Shown piece after piece: positions 45,019 through 54,964 of a DNA stretch of 64,000 nt. Position 1 is the stretch's first letter. Every line of letters starts with the position of its first letter. The position numbers and the translations under genes were made by a program. Origin of the DNA: Ambrosia x helenae (taxonomy: Eukaryota > Streptophyta > Magnoliopsida > Asterales > Asteraceae); contig CM061223.1 in assembly GCA_030844895.1 (NCBI GenBank), positions 16,813,994-16,877,993 on the forward strand. Reading direction: 5' to 3'. The notes beneath the pieces are model-generated. The model searched no databases. It was not told the origin of the DNA and saw nothing but the letters and a program-made list of their open reading frames with translations.

Positions 45019-46120
45019 GGGGGGCGTGGCGCCATCCGAATTGTCCACGGGTACCCACTACCAGCACGGCAACACCGCCGCCACCGACGCTGGTAGTGGT
45101 CCCGTGGACCGTTTTGTTGGTTCTATCTAACGGGCTGGTAACCATGTATTATTTAATTTTTAATTTAGTATAATTCCATTTTTATTATTTATAACCGTTG
45201 TCAAGCAACATTTTGGTTATTTTTTTTACTTAAATCGTTAGTTTTAAACATAAATGAAACCAAAAGTAAATAAAAAACATAAAACAATATTTATTAATAT
45301 AAAACATAAATAAAAATACATAAAAACATAGAAGATAAAGCTTAGAGTTGTCGCATGAGTTGTCAGGCCTGGAAATGCTCAAAGTTGCCGCGGTAACGCC
45401 CCGCATAGCTCGACTGGGTCAACTCCACATTCAACTCTGGCACAATGCCTGGGTGCCGGCTCATGGTACGCTCGTAGCAGGTGGTCCACCGACCACATTT
45501 GTTGTTTAGATCGGTCCACTTTCTCTGTAGGCTCTCAATTGTGCGGTCGCTTTCGCCGACTTGTTGTTTGAAGTCAGCCAAGACACGGTCCCAGAAGCCT
45601 GTTTGGCTACCTCATGAGCACCCTGAGCCCCTGCGGGGTTGGCGTTGCAACGATGGGTCGTTTTGTGCGTCCTTAACGCACACAACCAAAGTCATTTCTT
45701 CGTTTTCGGTCTAGCGAGTCATTTTGAAGGTGTGGTTGTTGTTAATGTTCAAGTGTGTTTTTACCACCGTGGTATGGTGGTTTATATACAAAAAAATCTC
45801 AACGGTTTTGCATGTGAAATTCAATATTTTCTGACGGTTAGATGAAACCGATTTTAATGCGCATAATGATTTTTGACCGTGTTGTAGGACGGTTTATGAT
45901 AAGTCTGACCGTTTGGTGGTAAAACCGTGTGAATTTAAAAAAAAACAAAGATTACATTTTAATTTAAAAGAAACAAAAAAAAAAAATCAGTGGAGTGCTG
46001 CCTTCAAAAAGTGTTTCAGTGAAGGAAATCAGTAAAGGAAATCAGTAAAGTGATGTGGCAGTGTATAATTGGTTAAAATCAGTGAAGTGAAAATAAACTT
46101 TTACAAGCGCCCCTTCCCCC
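45019..46120 (-). mobile_element. Non-autonomous PIF/Harbinger element
   Basis: 1102 bp flanked by TTA (45016-45018, 46121-46123). Imperfect terminal repeats GGGGGGCGTGGCGC and, on the complement, GGGGGAAGGGGCGC. It carries a fragment of the Harbinger Myb/trihelix-like ORF on the minus strand, which supports the assignment. No transposase DDE domain is present. Confidence 0.55.
45363..45720 (-). pseudogene. Harbinger Myb/trihelix-like ORF fragment
   Basis: 72 codons (45581-45363) reading RTIESLQRKWTDLNNKCGRW, then CYERTMSRHPG and ending NFEHFQA. This is typical of the Myb/SANT-like DNA-binding protein of plant PIF/Harbinger elements and its many fragments, often mislabelled glutathione S-transferase T3-like. 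Related codons continue upstream (FWDRVLADFKQQ; QNDPSLQRQPRRG) but a stop (TGA) breaks the frame near 45616. Confidence 0.55.
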
Positions 46121-46368
46121 TTAGTTAAACGCCAGCTTAGCTGTCGTCTTTTCATAAATTTTACTGTCAAATGATTATATTGGTAATTTTCCAAAAGAAA
46201 ATGAATGATCAGCAAGTAAATGAAGATGCTAACTGAAACCTTCCAAGGATTTCACAGTTAAATCTTCTTTCCAGTTGATAAATTTAGAACAATGATGATA
46301 TTAATATATACCAACTGATGCTGCTGTTTAAACCCAATATATCCTTCTAAAGATTATAACAAGCATCT

Positions 46369-46738
46369 TTACTTTATGATCTGTATGAACTTATCTAATC
46401 TTGATGTTTTTGGTGAACAGAAAACCTCTACATGAAGATTAGAAGCTGTACGCGTTTCGTTTAGAAATGGGTCGCCTTTCTCTGACTTCATTATCTCAAG
46501 AATGACACCTACAACCTCGGCTGCTAGACCTATTTCCACAAGCCGTCCTTGCGCTTCACCATCCTCATATATCATACGCCACGCTTCTTTATATGGGATC
46601 GCGTTTTCTATAAGTAATATTGCAAGCATACACCCAATGCTGCTTTTGGTGCATAGTTCACTGCATCCTCCAATGTTGACAAAACTAATTCCAATCTGTT
46701 GGACAAACAAACACCACAACCAGTCCAGTTAGTTACAA
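46369..46738 (-). pseudogene. eIF4G C-terminus-like exon fragment
   Basis: Open frame of about 110 codons beginning right after an acceptor-like CAACAG (46703-46698) and containing AWRMIYEDGEAQGRLVEIGL, EVVGVILEIMKSEKGDPFLN and SNLHVEVF before a stop. To me this resembles the end of the MA3 region of plant eIF4G/MA3 proteins (GLA-EVVG-ILE-IK-EKG pattern with SNL near the end), recalled without a search. It sits ~530 bp downstream of the zinc finger-MIF4G chimera on the same strand, so it could be the leftover 3' exon of the eIF4G segment captured there. It is separated from the chimera by the chimera's stop codon and an LTR fragment. Confidence 0.4.
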
Positions 46739-46799
46739 ATCATCCAACAATTTAAAATATGGATTTTATCATTGAAAAATTACCATCCAAGAAGGGAGT

Positions 46800-47119
46800 C
46801 TTGGGTTATGATTTCCTTCGGATCTTGGATCAATCATGCATGAACATCAAATATGATAGGAGTATGCATCAGAATGATGCAGGGACTCACGGTTTATGAA
46901 CCGAGGGTGGAGAGAATTTCAAATAATATGCACACTAATATTATTTCCCACACAATGAAACTTATACATAGGAGGGGTTTATATACCCATACAACATTGA
47001 CGGTTATTTAACTAACATAGGAGGGTTTTATAACCGACACAACCATATCTAATAATTCTGCACCGTTTGACTTTCTGAAGTCAACAGTTTTACATTCTAA
47101 GTACTTCTTGATCCTAACA
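46800..47119 (-). mobile_element. Copia LTR-like fragment in 3' flank of the two-MIF4G chimera
   Basis: Minus strand TGTTAGGATCAAG at 47119, TATATAAA motif near 46980, strongly similar to 50266-50589 beyond the second chimera. Because both flanks carry it, it was probably there before the chimeric gene duplicated. Confidence 0.45.
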
Positions 47120-47266
47120 AACTAAAGACTCGTCCTTGGTGAACTACCAAGCCTTACACACGTTCATAGATCGAAACAAAAGAACAAACTTGACTTATTC
47201 AAATGTAAGCAAACGGCCCAGACTAACTTGCTTGCAGACATGTGCAGCCATGAACTCTTTAAAGAA

Positions 47267-49153
47267 TTAGGTCCACAGGTCAAGTTCCTTCCTTCGTTGC
47301 TGCCACTTGTTCCTTCTAAGGTCAATTGCGTCTTTCAACATGAACCTAACTCGAGAAGAAAGCAACATATTATTTGATAACTGAAACATCATATCAAAAT
47401 AGACATCCATGTGCTCTTTAGCTTTTGGGTGATCAATCATCACCCCAATTCTACTTATTAATTTGCACAATGCCTCGATATCTTCCTCTTCAGGGACATT
47501 ATTCTGATTAAACCCCAATAATTTCTTTATGCATTCATGCATGATTCTTTCTGTTAACATTCTTTTCTTGTATAATTCACCAATAAATATAATGTTACCC
47601 AACATACGTCTGCGCGCCTTGCCTCGTTTTTCTTCCGTCTGCTCAATCTCACCTTCTTCATCGGTTCTATTCGCTTCTCTCTCGTCTCTTTCAAATTCCT
47701 CTTGACATTTATTCAATAATAATCTCTTAAAAGTAATCCTTTCATTATCATCACCAAAACCAGGCAATTCCACAGCTAAACGGGAACAAAAATCCGCATA
47801 CACTTCAACAAATGTGGGTTCCGTTACAGCCCGATCAAATATTTGAGCAACCAGCCCGGACAAAGTATCTGCGTTGTCAATATTGACTTGTTGGACCTGA
47901 TAAAACAGTTTTACAAAGTTGTGAGGGGTCAGCTTGTCTAGAATACTTCCGATACGTCTTTGTTTGGCATGTTCCGCATATGATACTCTGTCAACTTCAT
48001 ACTTCCTTTCGGCTGTAAGCATCACCGGGGTGTGAGGAGATGGCATTAAGCCCTTCCGATAACCAATAGCGCGTTGCCACCTCTCTGAAGCAGAGTTATT
48101 ACGTTGCATCTGTGGGCCGGGAAACCGCATTCGCCCAGACACAATGCGGCCAGCATACTGACCGCGGGGGGTCCTGAACACACCATGGTTCACTCTTGCT
48201 GGATGGCTCATTTTATGTCGCAGGTCCCATCCTTGCACCACGGGTCCACCTGACCCTTTATTCCATTTGTCAATTGTGTCTTTCAACATGAACCTAACTC
48301 GAGAGGAAAGTGACATATTATTTGATAACTGAAACATCTTATCAATATAGTCATGCATGCGCTCTTTAGTCTTTGGGTAATAAACCATCTCCCCGAGTGT
48401 ACCCATTAATATGCATAACGCCTTGATATCTTCCTCGTCAGGGTTAAGGTTATTCTGATTAAAACCTACCAATTTCCTTATGCATACATGCATGACTGCT
48501 TGTGGAAACACTCTTTTCTTGCATAATTCACAAATAAGGCTAATATTACCCAGCTTACGTCTTCTTGCCTCTTCTCGATCTTCTTCAGTTCTTTTCGCTG
48601 CTTCTTCTTCTTCTCTTTCAAATTCCTGTTGACATTTATTCAATAAGAATCTCTTAAAAGTAATCCTTTCATTACCATCACCAAAACCAGGCAATTCCAC
48701 GGCTAAACGGGAACAAAAATTGGCATAGACTTCAACAAATGCAGGTTCCATTAAAGCCTTGTCAACTATTTGAGCAACCAGCCCAGACAGAGTATCCGCG
48801 TTGTCAATATTGACTTGCTTGACCTGATATAACATTTTTACAAAGTTGCGAGAGGTCAACTTGTTTAGAATACCTCTCAGACGTCTTTGTTTCGCTTGTT
48901 CCTCATCTGTTACTTTGCCAACTTCATACTTCCTTTCAGCTTTATGCATCAGCGTCATCGGATACGACGACTGATCAGGCGACTGTTCCAGACCAGTAGA
49001 CGGTGAACCAGCGGAATAAGAAGGCTGGAGAGAGGATTGACCGGAGTCAGCGACTGGAGTAACGGCTTGACATAGAGCACATCTGATTGATTTAGATCTT
49101 GCTGGCAGGTTTAACTGTGTGTGGCAATTTGAGCAGTCTACTAGCATAGACAT
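47267..49153 (-). CDS. Chimeric LSD1-type zinc finger protein with two eIF4G MIF4G domains
   Basis: Uninterrupted 628-codon frame. Residues 1-40 copy the metacaspase zinc finger (CSNC 7-10, CALC 25-28, same MxxLVDCSNCHTxLNLP start). From about residue 69 (MHKAERKYEV) the sequence is the eIF4G MIF4G domain: AKQRRLRGILNKLTSRNF, NADTLSGLV, ANFCSRLAVELPGF, ITFKRFLLNKCQQEFE and LSSRVRFMLKD. A linker (about 300-375; FRTPRGQYAGR, ERWQRAIGYRKG) resembles the eIF4G stretch just before MIF4G, and a second MIF4G fills about 378-620 with a stop soon after QQRRKE. MIF4G binds eIF4A, eIF3 and RNA. The eIF4E-binding motif and protease domain are absent. No intron lies in the frame. Upstream DNA resembles the metacaspase promoter. 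Function is unknown. Confidence 0.85.
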   Translation of the reverse strand: MSMLVDCSNCHTQLNLPARSKSIRCALCQAVTPVADSGQSSLQPSYSAGSPSTGLEQSPDQSSYPMTLMHKAERKYEVGKVTDEEQAKQRRLRGILNKLTSRNFVKMLYQVKQVNIDNADTLSGLVAQIVDKALMEPAFVEVYANFCSRLAVELPGFGDGNERITFKRFLLNKCQQEFEREEEEAAKRTEEDREEARRRKLGNISLICELCKKRVFPQAVMHVCIRKLVGFNQNNLNPDEEDIKALCILMGTLGEMVYYPKTKERMHDYIDKMFQLSNNMSLSSRVRFMLKDTIDKWNKGSGGPVVQGWDLRHKMSHPARVNHGVFRTPRGQYAGRIVSGRMRFPGPQMQRNNSASERWQRAIGYRKGLMPSPHTPVMLTAERKYEVDRVSYAEHAKQRRIGSILDKLTPHNFVKLFYQVQQVNIDNADTLSGLVAQIFDRAVTEPTFVEVYADFCSRLAVELPGFGDDNERITFKRLLLNKCQEEFERDEREANRTDEEGEIEQTEEKRGKARRRMLGNIIFIGELYKKRMLTERIMHECIKKLLGFNQNNVPEEEDIEALCKLISRIGVMIDHPKAKEHMDVYFDMMFQLSNNMLLSSRVRFMLKDAIDLRRNKWQQRRKELDLWT

Positions 49154-49827
49154 TGTTGAAAGGTTAATTAGGTTTTGATTGATTGATTATTGATTATACA
49201 TTATATATTATTATTGTAGGTCGCTTTCAGAGTAAGCGCGTTGATTGATGATTGATTATGCTAATACGAGTATATATACGACTGACTTTTTCTTAAAGGC
49301 CAAGAAATCCTCTATTAAATCAACAAAAAGGTACCAAATGTACAGAGCCAGAACCGAGTGGAACTGCATTTGGTAGGGCCGGTGTGCTTTTACAGCAGCA
49401 GCCGTAGATGACGAAGAATCAGGTGTCCCTACAATAATTAATTAAATACTAATACTAATACTAATAATAACTCTCTGTAATGATAATCACTGAGAAACAA
49501 TATTATTGCTGCTGCAAATTCTAAGCATACCTCTCTTAATTTAGTGGAGCACTACCACCTGTAGAACTGTGCATTACTAACCACTTTGTTAAAGCTATAA
49601 AGCAATATAAAAAAACATTAGCTTTATTTCAGTTATTACCGGAATAATACGTAGAGTAGAGGATGGAGTGGGTAGACCCGATCTTCTGTAGTGTGGAGGC
49701 TCGTTATTCTACATGTTGAAAGTTAACCTTTTCGGACAGCTTCTAGTGTCTTGAATCTTGATGTGTTTGACTCAACAGCTGACATGAATAGAAACAAGTT
49801 ACTGATTTATTTTAACTGTTGTAGTTG
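49154..49827. other. Promoter and upstream DNA of the two-MIF4G chimera
   Basis: 49154-49280 resembles the metacaspase promoter (AGTAAGCGCGTTGA; ACGAGTATATA). Around 49500-49560, GCTGCTGCAAATTCTAAGCATACCTC is the counterpart without insertions of the site that holds two MITEs beyond the second chimera (51890-51907 joined to 54965). The rest shows no gene. Confidence 0.55.
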
Positions 49828-50589
49828 TTATTTGCTCATAGAATGACGTAATGCTTGCAATAAAATTAGAAAGCAAGGTGCTTCAGAATAGATCACCCTA
49901 TGCCCGAGTGTTCCAAGTACACCACATTGCTCCTTATCATTATAAGGAATCTGCTCAAAGGTTACCCCGTCTATCGCCTGGTAGAGATAGTGCTTCACCT
50001 TTTGATCCTTCATCCACAAATCTTCAAGCTTCTTCCTCAGGGCTTCATTTAGAGCGGTCCCCACAGCAGGCTGCTCAATTCCAATCTCAGCGAGAGACCA
50101 CATACCTTGTTGGCCCAGACAATTAGATCAAACACAAACACGAGATATTTTGGAGACGAATCCGCGACTCTTTCTTATTCAACCAAACGAACTAACAAAC
50201 TTGCAAGAAAAGAGACAATTAAAAACTTTATTCTACACCCCTATTTATTCTAAAATAACCATACACCCCTTCGGGTCTTGGATCAATCATGGATGAACAT
50301 CAAATATGATAGGAGTATGATGCAGGGACTCACGGTTTATGAACAGAGGGTGGAGAAAATTTCAAATAATATGCACACTAATATTATTTCCCACACAATG
50401 AAACTGATACATAGGAGGGGTTTATATACCCATACAACATTGACGGTTATTTAACTAACATTCTAACCGACATGACTAAATATAACCGACACAACCATAT
50501 CTAATAGTTCTGTACTGTTTGACTTTCTGAAGTCAACAGTTTTACATTCTAACTTAACATAATTTCTTGATTAACTTGATCCTAACAAA
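49828..50589 (-). mobile_element. Decayed Copia fragment (LTR plus gag-like piece)
   Basis: An LTR-like part starts TGTTAGGATCAAG at 50589 (minus), with TATATAAA near 50430, and may end GGCCAACA near 50114. Beyond it, 50103-49828 encodes KKLEDLWMKDQKVKHYLYQA followed by DGVTFEQI, like the N-terminal gag region of plant Copia elements, then loses frame. Assignment is tentative. Confidence 0.4.
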
Positions 50590-50734
50590 CTAAAGACTCG
50601 TCCTTGGTAAACTACCAAGCCTTACACACGTTCATAGATCGAAACAAAAGAACAAACTTGACTTATTCAAATGTAAGCAAACGGCCCGGACTAACTTGCT
50701 TGCAGACATGTGCAGCCATGAACTCTTTCAAGAA

Positions 50735-51667
50735 TTAGGTCCACAGGCCAAGTTCCTTCCTTCTTTGCTGCCACTTGTTCCTTCTAAGGTCAATTGCGTC
50801 TTTCAACATGAACCTAACTCGAGAGGAAAGCAACATATTATTTGATAATGCAAACATCTTATCAAAATAGGCATCCATGTGCTCTTTAGCTTTCGGGTGA
50901 TCAATCATCACCCCGATTGCACTCATTAATTTGCACAATGCCTCGATATCTTCCTCTTTAGCGTTAACGTTATTCTGATTAGAATCCAACAATTTCTTTA
51001 TGCATTCATGCATGATTCTTTCAGTTAACATTTTTTTCTTGTACAATTCACCAATAAATATAATGTTACCCAACATACGTCTACGCGCTTTGCCTCGTTT
51101 TTCTTCCGTCTGCTCAATCTCACCTTCTTCATCGGTTCTATTCGCTTCTCTCTCGCCTCTTTCAAATTCCTCTTGACATTTACTCAACAATAATCTCTTA
51201 AAAGTAATCTTTTCTCTATCATCAACAATACCAGGCAATTCCAAAGCTAAACGGGAACAAAAATTCGCATAGACTTCAACAAATGCAGGCTCCATTACAG
51301 CCCGATCAAATATTTGACCAACCAGCCCGGACAGAGTATCTTCGTTGTCAAATTTGACTTGTTTGACCTGATAAAGCAGTTTTACAAAGTTGTGAGGTGT
51401 CAGCTTGTTTAAAATACTTCTGATCTGTCTTTGTTTGGCTTGTTCGGCATCTGATACTTTGCCAACTTCATACTTCCTTTCGGCTTTATGCAGCAGCATC
51501 AGATACCAGGCGGAAAAAGAAAACGGAGAGGGTTGGGTGGAGTCAACAGCAGCAGCAGCAGCAAGTGGAGTAAGGGTTTGACATAGAGGACATCGGATTG
51601 ATTTGGCTCCTGGTGGTAGGTTTAACTGTGTGCGGCAGTTGGAGCAGTCTACTAACATAACAGACAT
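50735..51667 (-). CDS. Chimeric LSD1-type zinc finger protein with one eIF4G MIF4G domain
   Basis: Uninterrupted 310-codon frame. Residues 8-29 are the metacaspase-type finger (CSNC...CPLC) in a start almost identical to the metacaspase (MSVMLVDCSN). After a short Ala/Ser-rich linker, residues about 59-305 form one MIF4G domain (LLHKAERKYEVGKVSDAEQA, NKLTPHNFVKLLYQ, ITFKRLLLSKCQEEFERG, KARRRMLGNIIFIGELYKK, SSRVRFMLKDAIDLRRNKWQ), stopping after RKELGLWT like its neighbour. It corresponds best to MIF4G number 2 of the 47267 gene, so the pair arose by duplication with gain or loss of one MIF4G. Leader and 3' flank are also shared between the two. The intact frame suggests selection or youth. Expression and role cannot be judged from sequence. 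Confidence 0.85.
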   Translation of the reverse strand: MSVMLVDCSNCRTQLNLPPGAKSIRCPLCQTLTPLAAAAAVDSTQPSPFSFSAWYLMLLHKAERKYEVGKVSDAEQAKQRQIRSILNKLTPHNFVKLLYQVKQVKFDNEDTLSGLVGQIFDRAVMEPAFVEVYANFCSRLALELPGIVDDREKITFKRLLLSKCQEEFERGEREANRTDEEGEIEQTEEKRGKARRRMLGNIIFIGELYKKKMLTERIMHECIKKLLDSNQNNVNAKEEDIEALCKLMSAIGVMIDHPKAKEHMDAYFDKMFALSNNMLLSSRVRFMLKDAIDLRRNKWQQRRKELGLWT

Positions 51668-51907
51668 TGGTGAGAGAGGTTAGGTAGAGCTTGATTGATT
51701 ATTGATTATTATTATTATTGTAGGTTGATTGATGATTGATGAGAGCACCAACTAACAAAGGAGGTAGTGGATCGTACATCCTACATACCCCACAAAAGAA
51801 ACACAGTTCACCAAAGCTACTTTGGTAGGACCGGTGTGTTTTTACAGCAGCAACGGTAGATGATGATAATCACTGAGAAACAATATTATTGCTGCTGCAA
51901 ATTCTAA

Positions 51908-53637
51908 GGGTGTGTTTGGTTAACGGAATTGTTTGGAATTGGAATTTGTGAAAGAATTGGAATTGGAATGAATTGGATTTGTAATTCAAACATTCCAAAA
52001 GTAATTGGAAATTGTTGGAATTGGATTCTCAAATCCTATATTATTGTGTTTGGTTAGTTAATAAATTGGAATCTATCACCTTTGCCCCCACGACCCGCAT
52101 CATTGTGACCCGTACCGGCCCGAACCGTTTCGCCTCGTACCGGCCCGTACCGTTTCGACCGGTACCGGCCCGTACCATTTCGACCAGTACCGTTTTGACT
52201 CGAACTGTCGATACCTCTATCGTTTCGACCCGTACCGGTTCGGGTGGAAAACGGTACGGGGCGAAACGGTACCGGTCGAAACTGGTACGGTCCGAAACAG
52301 TGCGGTGCGAAACGGTACAGGTCGTAACGATACCGGTCGAAACGGTATCGGTCGAAATTTGTCCGAAACGGTACCGGTCGAAATTGGTACGGTCCGAAAC
52401 GATACCGGCCCGAAACGGTACCGGTCGAAACTGGTACGGTCCGAAACTGGTTCGGTCCGAAACGTTACGGGCGATATGGTACAGGTCGAAAACGGTACGG
52501 TCCGAAACAGTGCGGTGCGAAACGGTTCAGGTCGTAACGATACCGGTCGAAACGGTATCGGTCGAAATTTGTCCGAAACGGTACCGGTCGAAATTGGTAC
52601 GGTCCGAAACGTTACGGGCGAAACGATACCGGTCCGAAACGGTACCGGTCGAAACTGGTACGGTCCGAAACTGGTTCGGTCCGATACGTTACGGGCGAAA
52701 TGGTACAGGTCGAAACGATACCGGTCGAAACGGTACCGGTCAAAACTGGTACGGTCCGAAACGTTACGGGCGAAACGGTACAGGTCGAAACGATACCGGT
52801 CGAAACGGTATCGGTCGAAACTAGTCCAAAACGGTACCGGCCGAAACGTTACAGGCGAAACGGTACAGGTCGAAACGATACCGGTCGAAACGGTATCGGT
52901 CGAAACTGGTCCGAAATGGTACCGGTCAAAACTAGTACAGTCCGAAACGTTACGGGCGAAACCGTACAGGTCGAAACGATACCGGTCAAAACGGTGTCGG
53001 TCGAAACTGGTCCGAAACAGTACCGGTCAAAACCGGTACGGTCCGAAACAGTTCGGTCCGAAACGTTACGAGCGAAACGGTACAGGTCGAAACGGTATCG
53101 GTCGAAACTGGTCCGAAACGGTTTGGTCCAAAATGGTACTGGTCGAAATTGGTTCGGTCTGAAATGGTATCAGTCGAAACTGGTATGGTCCGAAATGGTA
53201 CCGGTCAAAACTGGTACAGTACGAAACGGTTCGGGTCTAAAACGGTACCGGTCAAAACTGGTATAGTACGAAACGGTTGGGGTCGAAACGGTACCAGTCG
53301 AAACTGGTACGGTCCGAATTGGTTCAGATCTAAGCGGTTCGCGTTGAAATGGCATGGTTTGAATCGGTTCGGGTCAAAATGATGCCAACCGTTCGAAGAT
53401 TACAATAAATTGAATTGAATTCCTTCTAATATTGGAAGGATTTTGAATTCCCTTAGGTAAAGGAATTTGAAGGAATTCATACCAAATTACAATTCCAATT
53501 CCTTTGTTAACCAAACACACAAGATTGGAATTGAAATTCCAATTCCAACAAATTCAATGAACCAAACACCTAAAGAGTTGGAATTCAAATTTCAATTACA
53601 TTGAATTCCATTCAATTCATGCGAACCAAACGCACCC
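51908..53637. mobile_element. Harbinger-like MITE 1 with internal minisatellite
   Basis: 1730 bp with TAA on both sides (51905-51907, 53638-53640). Terminal repeats GGGTGTGTTTGGTTAACGG and, on the complement, GGGTGCGTTTGGTTCGCAT. Subterminal arms are GGAATTG-type repeats. The left subterminal part also holds the minisatellite core in inverse orientation (CCGTTTCGACC, 52130-52225) before the main array of direct GGTCGAAACGG monomers. No gene. Confidence 0.75.
52245..53390. repeat. GGTCGAAACGGTACC minisatellite with ~101-bp higher-order period
   Basis: Submonomers of about 15 bp (GGTACCGGTCGAAACT, GGTACGGTCCGAAAC, GTTACGGGCGAAAC and others) recur in a fixed order about every 101 bp. Long open frames across it (ETVPVETGTVRN and similar) come from lack of stops in the monomers. 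Confidence 0.8.
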
Positions 53638-53640
53638 TAA

Positions 53641-54961
53641 GGGTGCGTTTGGTTCGCGGAATTGTTTGGAATTGGAATTGGAATTTGTGAAGGAATTGGA
53701 ATTGGAATGAATTGGATTTGGAATTCAAACATTTCAAAAGGAATTGGAAATTGTTGGAATTGGATTCTCAAATCCTATATTATTGTGTTTGGTTGGTTAT
53801 AAATATGAATCTATCACCCTTACCCCACGACCCGCATCGTTGTGACCCGTACCGGCCCGAACCGTTTCGCCCCGTACCGACCCATACCGTTTCGACCAGT
53901 ACCGTTTTGACCCGAACTGTTGATACCTCTATCGTTTCGACCTGTAACGTTTCGACATGCACCGTTCCGACCCGTACCGGTTCGGGTCGAAAACGGTACC
54001 GGTCGAAACTGGTACGGGGCGAAACGGTACCGGGCAAAACGGTACCGGTCAAAACTGGTACGGTCCGAAACGGTACATGTCGAAACGATACCGGCCGAAA
54101 CTGGTCCGAAACGGTACCGGTCGAAACTGGTACGGTCCGAAACGTTACGGGCGAAACGGTACAGGTAGAAACGATACCAGTCGAAATGGTATCGGTCGAA
54201 ACTGGTCCGAAACGGTACCGATCAAAACTGGTAAGGTCCGAAACGTTACGGGCGAAACGATACAGGTCGAAACGATACCGGTCGAAACGGTATCGGTCGA
54301 AACTGGTCCGAAACGGTACCGGTCAAAACTGGTACGGTCCGAAACGTTACGGGCGAAACGGTACCGGTCGAAACGGTTCGGTCCGAAACTATACAGGCCG
54401 AAACTGGTACGGTCCGAAACAGTTCGGTCCGATACGTTACGGGCGAAACGGTACAGGTCGAAACGCTATCGGTCGAAACTGGTCCGAAACGGTTCGGTCC
54501 AAAATGGTACCGGTCGAAACTGGTACGGTACGAAACGGTACAGGTCGAATCTGGTACAGTACGGAACGGTTCGGGTCGAAACTGATATAGTACGAAACAG
54601 TTCAGGTCGAAATGGTACCTGTCGAAACTGGTACGGTCCGAATTGGTTCGGATTTAAGCGGTTCGCGTTGAAATGGTACTGTTCGAATCGGTTCGAGTCA
54701 AAATGATGCCAACCGTTCGAAGATTCCAATAAATTGACTTGAATTCCTTCTAATATTGGAAGGATTTTGAATTCCCTTAGGTAAAGGAATTTGAAGGAAT
54801 TCATACCAAATTCCGATTCCAATTCCTTTGTCAACCAAACACACAAGATTGGAATTGAAATTCCAATTCCAACAAATTCAATGAACCAAACACCTAAAGA
54901 GTTGGAATTCAAATTCCAATTCCATTGAATTCCATTCAATTCATGTTAACCAAACACACCC
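53641..54961. mobile_element. Harbinger-like MITE 2 with internal minisatellite
   Basis: 1321 bp, same family and orientation as the element before it. Left TAA is the shared 53638-53640, right TAA 54962-54964. Its minisatellite runs about 53985-54710 and has the same submonomers as MITE 1. The region between TAA and GCACGCCTC at 54965 resumes the sequence seen uninterrupted at 49512-49530. Confidence 0.75.
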
Positions 54962-54964
54962 TAA

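Noticed and set aside
52012..54706. Several overlapping open frames of 150-290 codons in different frames
   Set aside because: All lie in the GGTCGAAACGG minisatellites; long frames in several phases reflect missing stop codons.
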